A DNA stretch of 64,000 nucleotides from Chlamydomonas sphaeroides (taxonomy: Eukaryota > Chlorophyta > Chlorophyceae > Chlamydomonadales > Chlamydomonadaceae). The stretch is from assembly GCA_001662425.1 (NCBI GenBank), contig BDDC01000072.1, forward strand, positions 15,078 through 79,077. Reading direction: 5' to 3'. Below are positions 33,801 to 45,800 of this stretch, piece by piece; within the stretch, counting starts at the first letter, position 1, and every line of letters starts with the position of its first letter. The position numbers and the translations under genes are program-made. Below the pieces are notes generated by a model that did no database searches, was not told where the DNA came from, and worked only from the letters and a program-made list of their open reading frames with translations.

Positions 33801-36800
33801 CCTCCCCCTGCCGCCTTCTTCTCACCCTCCAGCACCACCCCGCCACCCCAACTCGTGGCTCGTCGCCCGCACCGGCGATGTTCCAAACGCTCCTTGCTGC
33901 GGCGTGGCCGCGACTGCAACACCACGGCTGCACGCCCGGCCGCCAAGCCCCGCGCTGTCCGCTGTCCGCAGATCCTGTCCAGCTCGGACGCCTGGAAGAC
34001 GGGCGGCGCCGACAAGGCCTCCAACCCGCTGGCGCCCTACGACCAGCCCTTTTACCTCATCCTCAACGTTGGCGTCTGCGGCAGCTGGCCCAGCCTGATT
34101 GGCTGCGCGCCCAACAAGCGCGAAATGATCATGCACGTGAGTCCTGCCGACCGGCAGCTGGCGGTTGACGGTTGGCGGTTGCAGCGCCTGCGCGGGCTCG
34201 CGCCTCGCAGCCAGGGCGCAGGGGGGGAAGGCGGCGCTGACGCCTGACCGGCGCGCGCTTGGATCCCTCACGGACATGGGGGGCGAGCCATGCAAGTGAC
34301 GGAGAAATCCGGCACGCGGGAAACAGCAAACCGACACGCAGCCCAGACCTGCCACTCGCTGCGGCCCTAGTGGAGTCCCAACCGCTCTGCTGGGGGCTGA
34401 CCTCCCAACCGCTGCCGTACGCAGGTGGACTGGGTCCGTGTGTACAACCTGGTGACCCTCATCCCGCCCAGCCCGCCCTCGCCGCTGCCGCCGCCGCCCA
34501 GCCCGCCGCCGCCGCCGCCACAGCCCTCGGTGAGATCCGCGGCCCACCGCTGACATCATCGCTGTCACACGCTCGGTCCCTGCGCGCCAGCCTAGGTCCA
34601 TTGGTCCATGCCGGGCTCTACTAGTATCCTGCAAATGTCGCAACGCCGCCGCCTTGGGCCCTACCTCAGGTCGAGGTGCTGCGCTGGGCTGAGGAGTTCA
34701 CGCCCTGCTACGAGACCAACTGCTACAGCGGCCTCAACCTAACCAACTGGGGCTTCGATTACCTCGACGGCCAGCAGTACAACCTGGACGGTACGGCGCC
34801 GTACGACACGCGCCGGCAGCACCTGGCCGTACGGCACGCGGCAGCGGCGCTACCCGACGTGCGCGGTGTGCCCAGTGCCCCGCTGTGCCCCGCTGGCCTT
34901 GCTAACACGAGCGCCGGTCTGCCCCACGCCCGCAGGCTGGGGCAACTGGGAGATCCAGGTGCGCCGGTGTTGCGGGCCGGGGCTTGCCAGAGGCGGGCGC
35001 TGCCGGGCGGGCTCCGGTCTGTGTGGGGCAGGGGCTAGGGCCGCCGGTGGCGGGCATGGGCCAGCGGGACGCTGGGAGTAAGCAGCCGGCCGCCGCTGCC
35101 TCTCCAGCGGTTGTCCAGCCATGTCGCACAGCCCCGGCGGCGGCTAGGAATGTTGGTGGCGGGCTCACGGTCTGCATGATGGCTCGACATACCGGGGCAT
35201 GTGCACGCCTGCCTCGTCTCCTCGTCTCTCCGCTACCGACGCCCTGCTATGTATGGTTTGCCCTCCGTCCTATGTTTCCCCCAGTGCTACGGCAACGACA
35301 CAAACAACGTGCGCGTGGAGCCAACCGCGCCCGGCGCCGACGGCGGCGTGTTGACGCTGCGCGCCACCTACCACGATACGTTCAACTGCGGCACCCGGGG
35401 CGGCTTCAACTGGCGCAGCGCGCGCCTGCAGACGCGCAACAAGAAGAGCTTCATGTGAGCTCTTACACAGGCTATGCGGCCACCTGCTGGGGGGCGGGGT
35501 GCCGTGGTCCGGGTATTGGCATTGCCAGTGGAGGCTAGCGTCGGGCGGGGTGCTCAGGCCCGTGCCCCTCGGCGGGAGCAGCATGGGGGAGATTTATGTT
35601 GAAGATGGCCAGATGTGGAGGCCCGGGGATGGCCGCTCTGCAGGGGCCACCTCGCATGGGGCCGGCGTACGTCGGGAGCTGGAGACCCGTACTGGGGCAG
35701 GGTGCCTCCGATCCTCAGCGGCGCAGGGAGGGGGAGCGTTGCTGGGGTTCAAGTTACCAGAGCTTTACCGGACGTGTGCCTAAACCCACGTGTTTGTTTT
35801 CGCAGGTGGCAGGAGGGCAAGGCCGTCAAGGTGTCCGCCCGTGTCCGTATCCCAGAGCGTGAGTGCCGCGCAGTGCTGCCGTGAAGGGCGTAGCGGGTTG
35901 CCCAGAGGGGCCGGCAGTGCCGGCAAGCCTGCCATACTACTGCCGGGCCGTCCCTGGGCTGGGCTGGGCGCGGCGGGGGCAAATTCTGGCCTACACCTTG
36001 ATTGCCTCCCCCTCTCGGCCGTCGTAGCTTACACTATCCCGTCGTCACACAGTTGTATAAGATACGATGGCTGCTCCCGCTTCCCGCCACCGGCCCCGCC
36101 CCCGCAGTGCGTAGCGCTTGGCCTGCTCTTTGGATGCTGCCCGAAACCACACGGTGAGCGCCGCCGCCTGTGCGTACATACAGCTATGCCACAGCAATCC
36201 AGTAAGCCGTACACGCTTTGGCTCACGTGCAGCTCTGGACTCGTAATTTGTGCCAATAGTAGCTTTGTCTGCTGTATCGCGTGCGCGGCTAGCAGGCCGA
36301 GGCCCCAGGTTGCCGAGCCCATGCTGACCCTCCTGCCCGCCCTATGCCGCGCGCCGCAGGACGGACTGGGCCGGCGGCGGCGAGTACGGCATGTGGTGCT
36401 CCAGCGGCGAGGTGCGTACGACAGTGCGTACGGCAGGCGGCGCAGACCATGGGTCGTTGAGGTTTTCGTGAGGCCACGGGCGCCGCCGCAATGCCGCCGC
36501 AATGCCGCCGCACAGCAACCTACTGCATCAGGGTGACTGGTCTTCCTCCCTTACATTAATCCAGTTGCCCTGTGTCCGCCGATGGCCCGCTCCCAACCCC
36601 GCAGATCGACATCATGGAAGCGCGCAACGGCGACGGAATGGTCCACCAGACGCTGCACTTCGGAGGCAACGGGTTCGGGCCGGTGAGCGCGCCCGTCGGC
36701 TGCCTTCGGCGTCCCTTCCCCAAGGCCGCCGCAACACGCCACGCTGCCGCCGCGACCAGCCGTGCCCGCTCCTCGGCCCACACGCGAGCTGCCGGCCGCA

Positions 36801-39800
36801 CCTGTCCTGGACCACGCGCCCATCCGTACCCCTCATGCATGCGTGCCCTCTCGAACCCGCCCGCAGTGGGACCAGCCCAAGTGCAGGTTCATCACAGGTG
36901 CGCAACGTCGGCACACGGCCACCAGACGTACCCCCGCCCGCTACCTCAGCTGCGCGTAGTACCCGGACAGGCACCTGCCAGGCGACACCGCCTGACTGAC
37001 ACACACATGCGCCCCCTCGCCCGCCTCTCTGCCCGGCCAGGCAACAGAACGATTGGCACCAACCCGGCCCCCGGCGCATTCTCGCGCTGGTTCACGGTGT
37101 CCACCGTGTGGAGCAGCAGTAACATCGCCTTCTACATCGACGACGCACTGCTGCACACCGTACGACGGGCAGGGCGCCGCCGTACTCTGCCGCACCGGGC
37201 CGCACCAGACCTGGCGCAGCGCCCTCCGTTGCGCGCCTGCTGGGCCCACGGAGCTCGAGGGAGCGAGCCGAGCGGCCCTGCCTGCCTGACTCGGCCCCGC
37301 CTCACTGCCGACCGTGCTGTTGCACCGCATACCCCTGCCCAGGTCTCGGTGGCCACCTGGTACTCCGGCGGTGTGGTGCGTGCGTGTCGCGCCGCGCCGC
37401 TGCCTCACCTGCGTCCACAGCTCACTGTAACCAGCCGGCCCTGCTGGGAGGGCGTGGCGCGTGGCGCATGTGTAGCTAGCCCGGCCTGCAGGCCACTGGG
37501 CTGCCACGTGGTCGGGACATCCTCAGCCCTTCGCCATGCCCTGACGCCCTCGGTCGCCCCCACTCCCATCACCGCCCCGCAGCCCAAGTCCGCCAATTAC
37601 GATGCGCCCTTCGACCGCCCCTTCCACATCCTGGGTGAGCAACACCTCCCACGCCCTGCGCTCATGGCGCTGCAATGCGACGCTCTGCACAGGTCTCCCA
37701 TGCCGCAAACCGCCCCTGCCCGCCGGCCTGCTCGGCCCCTGTCGCCTGCAGCCAACCTGGCGGTCTGCGGCCAGTTCACGTACACCAACACCGCCGAGCT
37801 ACCGTACCCCAACTGCCAGCCAGCAACCGGCACCCCCATCGAGTACCAGGCAAGTGCTGACCGCAGCTGCTGCGGCCAATCGATTATCTCGCGGCTGCGT
37901 GGGTCAAACCGTTAACCAAACCAACCGCCAAGCGCCAACCACAAACCGCAGATCGATTGGATCCGGGTGCACGACCTGATGAACCCGTGGGAGGTGACGG
38001 TCGCGGCGCCCTCGCCACCGCCGCCCTCGCCGCCGCTGGTGGAGGTGCTGCGCTGGGCCGAGGAGTTCACGCCCTGCGCCGTCGGCAGCGCCAACTGCGC
38101 CAACGGCCTCAACACCGCGCGCTGGCGCTACGATGCGGCCGACGGCAACAGCTACGGCCTCACCGGCTGGGCCGTATTCGACAAACAGGTGGGGGCGTGT
38201 GGCCCATCGCAGCTGCATGCCTTGCTTGCGAAACAGCGCTGGGTGTGTGCCATCGCGAGGGCTGCTCTCCCCCAACCTGGCAAGGCCAGCTCGGCCCTCG
38301 CATGCTCCATGGCCCGTGTGCCTTGCCCTGACGCCGCCCCTGCCCTGCCCTGGCCGCCGCAGTGCTACACCAGCGCCGGTGCCAACGTCCGCGTGGTCGA
38401 CGCCACGCCGGAGGGAGCCGACGGCGGCGCGCTCACGCTTGAGGCCACCAGCGGAGTGGCGCAGCAGTGCGGGGTGGGTTGCGCGTGCCGAACACGAACC
38501 AACGCGTTGCGCCAGCCGCGCAAAGCCGGCCATGCAGGCATGTACGCCCCCACGCAAGGAAGCTACCGTATGCCTTGTGCTCATGTGCTGCCGACTCGAC
38601 CTGACCCGTGTCCCATCGGCCTCGGTGCCGTGTCACGGCCACACCGACAGAACACGGCGGGCTTGACGTGGCGCAGCGGCCGCATCCACACCCGCAATCG
38701 CAACGCCTTCATGTGAGTCGCTGCGCACACGCCTACCCCCTCTGCACGCAGCGCGCGCCGGTGCCCAGTGCTTGGCTGCGCCTGCGTTGGCGTCTGAACG
38801 CCTGACTGGCGCGGCTGCCGCGCAGGTACCGTGACGTGTACACGCCCGTGCGCATCGAGGCCCGCGTGCGCGTGCCCAAGCGTGAGTCATACGGCAGCGT
38901 GCGGGCAGCGAACAACGCCTCAGCCCGTGGCCATGGGGTACCCCCATGCAACGGCGTCGGCCCAACCCCTCACTCACCGGCGCTGCTGCAACGGGATGCA
39001 ATGTGCAACTGCAGGCTTGGGCGCCAAGGCCATGTTCCAGCTGCTGCCCGACACCACCAGGTGAGCGGGGCAAGGCCCCGGGTGATGATCACTTGGCTCT
39101 CGTAACCCGCTGGTGCAGCCCGGGGCCGTGACGCTCAGTCGCGGGCTTGTGCGCTGCTGACCACCAGCCGAGCTCCCTCCCGCTGCTCCGCTATGCCTTG
39201 CTTAATTCCGCGCCTCCTTGCTCCACGCTGTACCCACCACCAGGGACGACTGCCTGGCCTGCGGCGCGTACGGCAATGGCTACTGCACGAGCGGCCAGGT
39301 ACGGTGAATGGCTGCCCGTACGGCCCTGCTCCGGCTTGCAGCAGGGCCCGGCTGCGGGCTTGCCCAAAGCCGTGTGATGACTGCTGCCGCCGGGCCGCTG
39401 GAGCATCACCAACTTGCGCCGTACCCTTCCGTACCTGTCGTACACAGATCGACGGCATGACGTACCACCAGACGAGCACCGGCACCGGCACCAAGGCCAA
39501 CTCGACGCTGTACTGGGGAGGCTGGACTGATGTGAGTATGGTCGGCGGTTATCGGTTAGTACGGCCATGTTGCTACAAACGTCGCATTTGTAAACGGGTA
39601 GCTCGCGCTTGGCGGCAGGCTTGAGGCCGGGGGCCCCTGCGACACGGCTGCACCATCAAGTGCAAACCCACGCCACGGCTGCAGCAGCGGGTGGAGAGCC
39701 CAAGCCCGTGAGCTCACATACCACCACTCGCTCGCGCTACCCTTCCCTCCTCAGATGCATTGGGAGGGGTGCTCAGTGAACGTCAGTGAGTCACCGGGCC

Positions 39801-42800
39801 CCCGACTAGGCCTGTGCGAGCGGCGTCGTCCCAGGTTGTTGTTCCGCTGCGCTCCACAACACGAATGCCCGACAGCTGGTTGCAGCGCCCGTCGGCGCCC
39901 TCTTGCCTGCCTCACGCGCCCTCGGCACTGCCGTACCACCGTACTGTCGTACACCAGATGCGGGCGACATCCCGGCCGGCACAAGCACCATGAGCGACTG
40001 GTTTGTGGTCAGCATCCTGTGGAGCGTGCACGGCATCAGCGTGACCTTTGGCGCCACCGCCGCCGCCGCCGCCAAGGTCATAGAGGTGCGGCCTCTGGCG
40101 GGCGGGCGCCGGCAGCTGGCGCGGTCGTGGAGCAGGCGGCCAGCACGCGCCACGCTGGAGGGGGCGACGAACACCACCCAGGGGAAGCCGCCGGCTCCTT
40201 GCGCGGCAGCGCAGGGTGGACGGCTAGCCGCGTGCTAGCACGGCGTCCCCAGGCCGCCGGCGGCTGGCTGAGCGGCGTGGAAGCCGCTGCGTGGGCGCAA
40301 GAGGGTGTGTGCGGCCTTGTGAAGCTTGTGAAGCTTGTGAAGCAGCTGCGTGGGCGCGAGAGGGTGTGTGTGTGCGGCCTCGCGACGGCGCCTGCGCTGC
40401 GCTTCGTGCTTCGCCGGCACCCGCAGGCCAAGACCGAGCAGTGGTACACGGGCGCCGTGGTGCCTAAGTCTGCAAACCCCTACGCCCCCTACGACGAGCC
40501 CTTCTACCCGGTGTTGTCACTGGCCGTCCGCGAGGGCATCAACAACGCAGACGCCAGCAGCTTCAAGTTCCAGGTGCGTCCCGTGGGCGGCCTGTGTGTG
40601 GATATGCGTGGGGCGGCGCAGGGCTGGGCGGCCTTCTGTCCGGTTCCCGCGAGGGTCCATTTGGCGACGACCCGGCCTGGCTCGTGTGCTCACGCCACGG
40701 GATGCAATTGATGTCACTTGCCCTGCCGTATTGTCGTACAGGTGGACTACATCAGGGTGTACGACGTGGCGTGGGCCGTGCCGCCACCGCCGCCGACGCA
40801 GCCGCCACAGCCACCGACGCCGCCCACGGCGCCGTCGCCGCCGCCGCCAAAGCCTGTTTTCGACCAGGTCTGTCTGTCTCGGTGCTTCAGGGCTGGGGCT
40901 GGCAGCAAGCGGTCCAAGCCACCCGGACGCAATCGCGCCTCCGTGCGCCGCCGCCGGGGTCGCGCTGCTATCGTGTACTTCTTACGTAGCCCTGCAGCCC
41001 CAGTGCGTCGCCGCGCTGTCTCCACTCGGCATCCGTGAAGCGTTCGCGGGGCGTGGCCCCGGATGCCCGAGTCAAGCATGCCGGACACGCCGTGCGTCGC
41101 TGTGGCCGCACGCACCTTTCTTGTAACCTAACGCGCTTAACCTCAACCCTCACAACCACATAACCCGCGCATGCCTGTGCCTCTCGTCTCCCCCCACGCA
41201 GCTCATCTGGGCCGAGGAGTTTACGCCCTGCGCCGCCGGCAGCGCAAACTGCGCCAACGGCATCAACACCGCCGTCTGGGGCTACGACCTGTACGACGGC
41301 AGCCAGTACGGCTTGGATGGTGCGTATGGTGCCGGACCGCTCAGACCGCCGTACGACGGCGGCCAGCTCAATGACAGGGCCGTTGAGTAGCCCAGGGTGC
41401 CAAGCTCCCCCGAGCCTTGCCGAGCCCGCTGCTTCTTATCTTATCTTACCGCATCGCACCTGGTTCCCTGCAGGCTGGGGCAACTGGGAGCGGCAGTGCT
41501 ACGGCAACAGCGCTGCCAACGCGTTCGTGGAGCCGACCGCCGAGGGCGCCGACGGCGGCGTGCTCACCATCCGGGCCACCTACGAGCCCACGCCCTTCAA
41601 GTGCTACGTGGGTCGCAGCAGGCCGCGCGTCTTACCTTGATTCCATCGATGCGTCGACCATTTAATAGTATAGGCTCTGCCGACTTTGTCGACGACTAAG
41701 ACACGACGGCTGAGTTGCAGCCGCACGTGGAACCAAACCGGGGCCTGCTGCTCATGCCGCGCACGTCATCTTGTGCCGCGCAGACTGACTGACCGGGTGC
41801 TGTACGGTGTGCGATGCTCGCCCGCAGGACGCCCCCAACAAGGAGGACCCCGACTTCAACTGGCGCAGCGCCCGCCTGGTGACCCGCAACAAGCAGACCT
41901 TCATGTGAGGCACGCAACGCAGCAGCCGCCGGCTGGCGCTGCTCCTGCCTGGTTGGGGACACCTGCTTCCACGACCACAACACATGAGGCTGCAATGCCC
42001 ACGTGCCCTGCCTCACTCCGTCCTGTCAGCCCTGCCACGCGGGACGCGTGCTTGCCCGCACGTCTCATGCGGCCCCGCCACCACTCCACTACGCCTGCCG
42101 CTGGCTGTGACGCGCGCTGCCCGCTGCGCGCTGCCCGCCTGTCCCGCGGCTGCTCCGCTGCCTCCAGGCCCAAGCCCGGAAAGGCGCTGCGGGTCGAGTC
42201 CCGCGTGCGCATTCCCGAGGGTGCGTGAGGCCGTGTCCACAGCCCGCACCCGCACCCGCAAGCGCGTCCACCCGACCTGGCATGTTGCCAGTAGCGGGGC
42301 GTGCTAGCGTGGGTTCGCACGGCATGGGCGTGCCGCCGAGGGAGAGCCTGTCCCGCCCGCATCGTGGCTGACCACCCGCTCCCAACCGCCGCCGGGCCTA
42401 CGCAGCCTTCAGCGCGTGGCCCGCCTTTTGGATGCTGCCCGAGACCAGCAGGTGTGGCTCCTGCCTGGCTTGCCTGCCCGCGCCAGGCAACGCAGCACGT
42501 ACGAGCCCTGGCGCGCGCACCTGGTGTCAACGGTCAACCGCCGCCTGACCCGCCACCATAGCACCGCTCCAGCCATCGTAGGCATGGCTGGACGCAGCTC
42601 TGACACACGCGCGTCACAACCACGTTGAAATAGTGTCGCGTGTTGCTCTAATACTATATCATTTGAAATAACCACACACGTTTCTGTTCTACGTAACAAC
42701 TGAGCACATGTGCCGCTCCGCTCGCTCTGCCCTGCGCTCCCGCTTCCCGCAGCACCACCTCCATGGGCACCGGGGACTACGGCGGCTGGTGCTCCAGCGG

Positions 42801-45800
42801 CGAGGTGAGTACGACAGTACGGCTGTACGGCGGACGCGCCGGAATCTGGGGCCATGCGCCTGGACCGCGCTGGTGCCCACCCTTGACCCACGTGCACAAC
42901 CCGTCCTGCTGCCCTGCCGTCGCCGTGCTCAATCACCATCCTATTACTGATCCCTACGGCATACCGCCCAATCCTACACCCTGCAGATCGACATCATGGA
43001 GGCGCGCAACGGCGACGGCCAGGTGCACCAGACCCTGCACTTTGGCGGCAACGGCTTCGGGCCGGTGAGCATGGGCGTCGCAGGACCAGGGCAGGGACGG
43101 ACGCCACAACCGCTGCCCGCGCGCAGTCGTGCCGTGCGGCCGGCCAGCTTGGGACGTCCGCAATGACCCAGCCTGCGCCCGCCGCGTGATGCCGCAGTTT
43201 GATGCCGGAAAGTGCAAGTTCATCACCGGTGAGGCGCGAGCCGCGTTCCGAGCTTGAGATGCGGCGTGGCGTCCTGTGCAGCAGCTGTCGCCCAGTGGCC
43301 CGCATTGCTAGCAGAGCGCCCTGCCCTTGCGTCGGGCCGCCCTTAACCGCCCTGCGCTGCCCCTCCGCCGCCCGCTCGTGCGTCGCTAACTAGGCAACAA
43401 GACGCTGGGCACCAACGCTGCGCCCGGCACCATGTCCCGCTGGTTCACGGTGGCGGCGGTGTGGAGCTCGGAGGAGATTGCCTTTTACATCAACGACGGC
43501 CTGCTGCACGTCGTGAGTCGCAATGCTGGTTCGCGATCGTGCGCCGAGCTGTTGGGCTGGGTTGCCACTACGGATTGCCCCTGGTTTGCCACTACGGATT
43601 TCCCCTCCCTAACCTTATTCATTCTATTTTTACAAGGGCTGTTGGGCTCGCGGCGGCGCATTGCCAGGGGGTTGCTTTGATGAGCCCGAGTTGGTGTTTG
43701 CTGTTTGCTGCCGGGCCCCAGGTGCCGGCGTCGCGCTGGTACACGGGCGATGTGAGCAAGGCGGCCGACCCGGATGCGCCCTTCGACAGGCCCTTTTACC
43801 TCATTGGTGAGAGCTATGCTAGCTTGCCGCATAGGTTGCCTGCAATGGCACATGGGTTGCGCGCGCTCGTGCCCAATGTGTGCCCTGTTTGCTGGCCCAC
43901 CGACCCGCCACCTACCTCCGTCCCCCCACACGCGCGCAGCCAACCTGGCGGTGTGCGGCCTCTTCACGGGCGCCTGCGACCCGGACAAGGAGCCCATGAC
44001 GTTCCAGGTGCGTACGGCAACCGTGCGACAGCGTGCACAACGTTTCCAACGCTCAATTGACCGGCCCCAACCGCCGCACACCTCCTAACCGCAGATCGAC
44101 CACATCCGCGTGTACGACACGATCGACCCGCCGCCGGTCGTGCCGGCGGCTTCGCCGCAGCCGCCGCCGCCGCCGTCTACGCTGCAGCTGCGCTGGCAGG
44201 AAGAGTTCACGCCCTGCGGGGCCGCCTCTGCGACCTGCTCGGCTAGCGGCCTCAACATCGAGCGCTGGCGCTACGACCTGGAGGACGGCAGGAGCTACGG
44301 GCTCAAGCGCTGGGCTGTGCTCGACCTGCAGGTGCGTGCAGCCGCCGTACTTGATTCGATTTTGTCGATAGATTCCATCGAGTTAAACCGTCGGTGTAGT
44401 TGAGGTCCATGTGAAATACACGTCTATTTGCTACCACACGGGTGGGCTTCAACTAGCTAGGTTTACAAGTCGACAGCTGCGGACTCGAGCCCCGGGCCAT
44501 TTTGAGCGACTTGCCGGCGCGCTAGCCCGGCCATGGCCACGCCAGCGCTTGCACATGGGAAACCACACCATGCAACGGGCTCACGCACGCGCGGCGCCAT
44601 GGCTCCTGTGCTGCCCCGACGTCGTGTCCCCGTCCTGCGCCTCCCGGCCGCAGTGCTACACCAGCGATGCCGCCAACGTGCGTGTGGAGGCCTCGGCCGC
44701 CGGGGCCGACGGCGGCGTGCTGACCCTCGAGGCAACCAAGGGCCCGTCGCAGCCGTGCGGGGTGAGAGGGGCGATGGCCGCAAGCACCCGCCTCTGCTGC
44801 GCGGCCTCGGCCTCGGTCACAGGCGCCACGCCTGCCTGGTGCCCCACCCTGCGGCCGCCCCTCATCCCTGCCGACGCGCGTGTGGCGCCGGTCGCTCTCC
44901 CGCGCGCAGAACACCCCCGAGGGCCTGGAGTGGCGCAGCGGCCGCGTCCACACCCGCAACCGCTGGGCCTTCATGTGAGTTGCGGCGCACAGCGCAGGAC
45001 GGCCCAACGCTGAGAGTGCGAGAACGAACGTTCGCACCTGCAGCTACGGTCCCGACGAGGACGCCAGGGCACAGCCGCGGGCGTGCCCAGCGCACCAGGC
45101 CCAAGCCCGCTGCTCACCCTCGCCACGCCGCACGCTGCTGCTGCCCTTCCCCTCGCCCCCACTACCGCCAGGTACAAGGATGACAACACGCCCGTGCGCA
45201 TCGAGGCGCGCGTGCGCATGACCAATGGCAAGTGCCCAGGGCGGCGACCTCCTGATCTCCTTGCTGCGCGCTGCGCTGCGGGATACAGCCGTGTTGTCGC
45301 ATTGCGTGCCTTGGGCCTTCTTGGCCTGGCCTGCGAGGTCCGGCTTGTGCCGGCCGACTGGCCCCACGCCGCGTCAGCGCGAGGTTCATCGCGAGCGCCC
45401 GTGTCTTGCAGTGCACTCTCATGCCGCCGCCTGGCCTTGAACTCTCGACAAACATGCGCACGCGTGCACCCCTCTGCACCACTCACCCCGCAGCCATGGC
45501 GTCCAAGGCCCTCTTCCAGCTGCTGCCCGACACCACCAGGTGAGCGCCGCCGCCTCGCCTCAAAGACATGGTGTAGAGGAATCAGATCATGCCAGTACCA
45601 CATGGCCCATGAGGCCTCCTGGCCTTGTCGGGCTACGACGCGGGGGCCCAGTTGTGCCAATGTCGCCTGCGCTTCAGCGAGCCATACTCGTACAACTCAT
45701 TGCAATTGCACCAAGTGCAGCCACCCCCTTCACCCGGCGCTTGCTGTCTCCCAGGGATGAGTGCCTCGCGTGCGGTGTGTACGGCGAAGGCTGGTGCACC

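Noticed and set aside
39080..39140. TGATGAT near a GH16 module 3 intron as another C/D snoRNA
   Set aside because: No CTGA D box or closing stem at a suitable distance.
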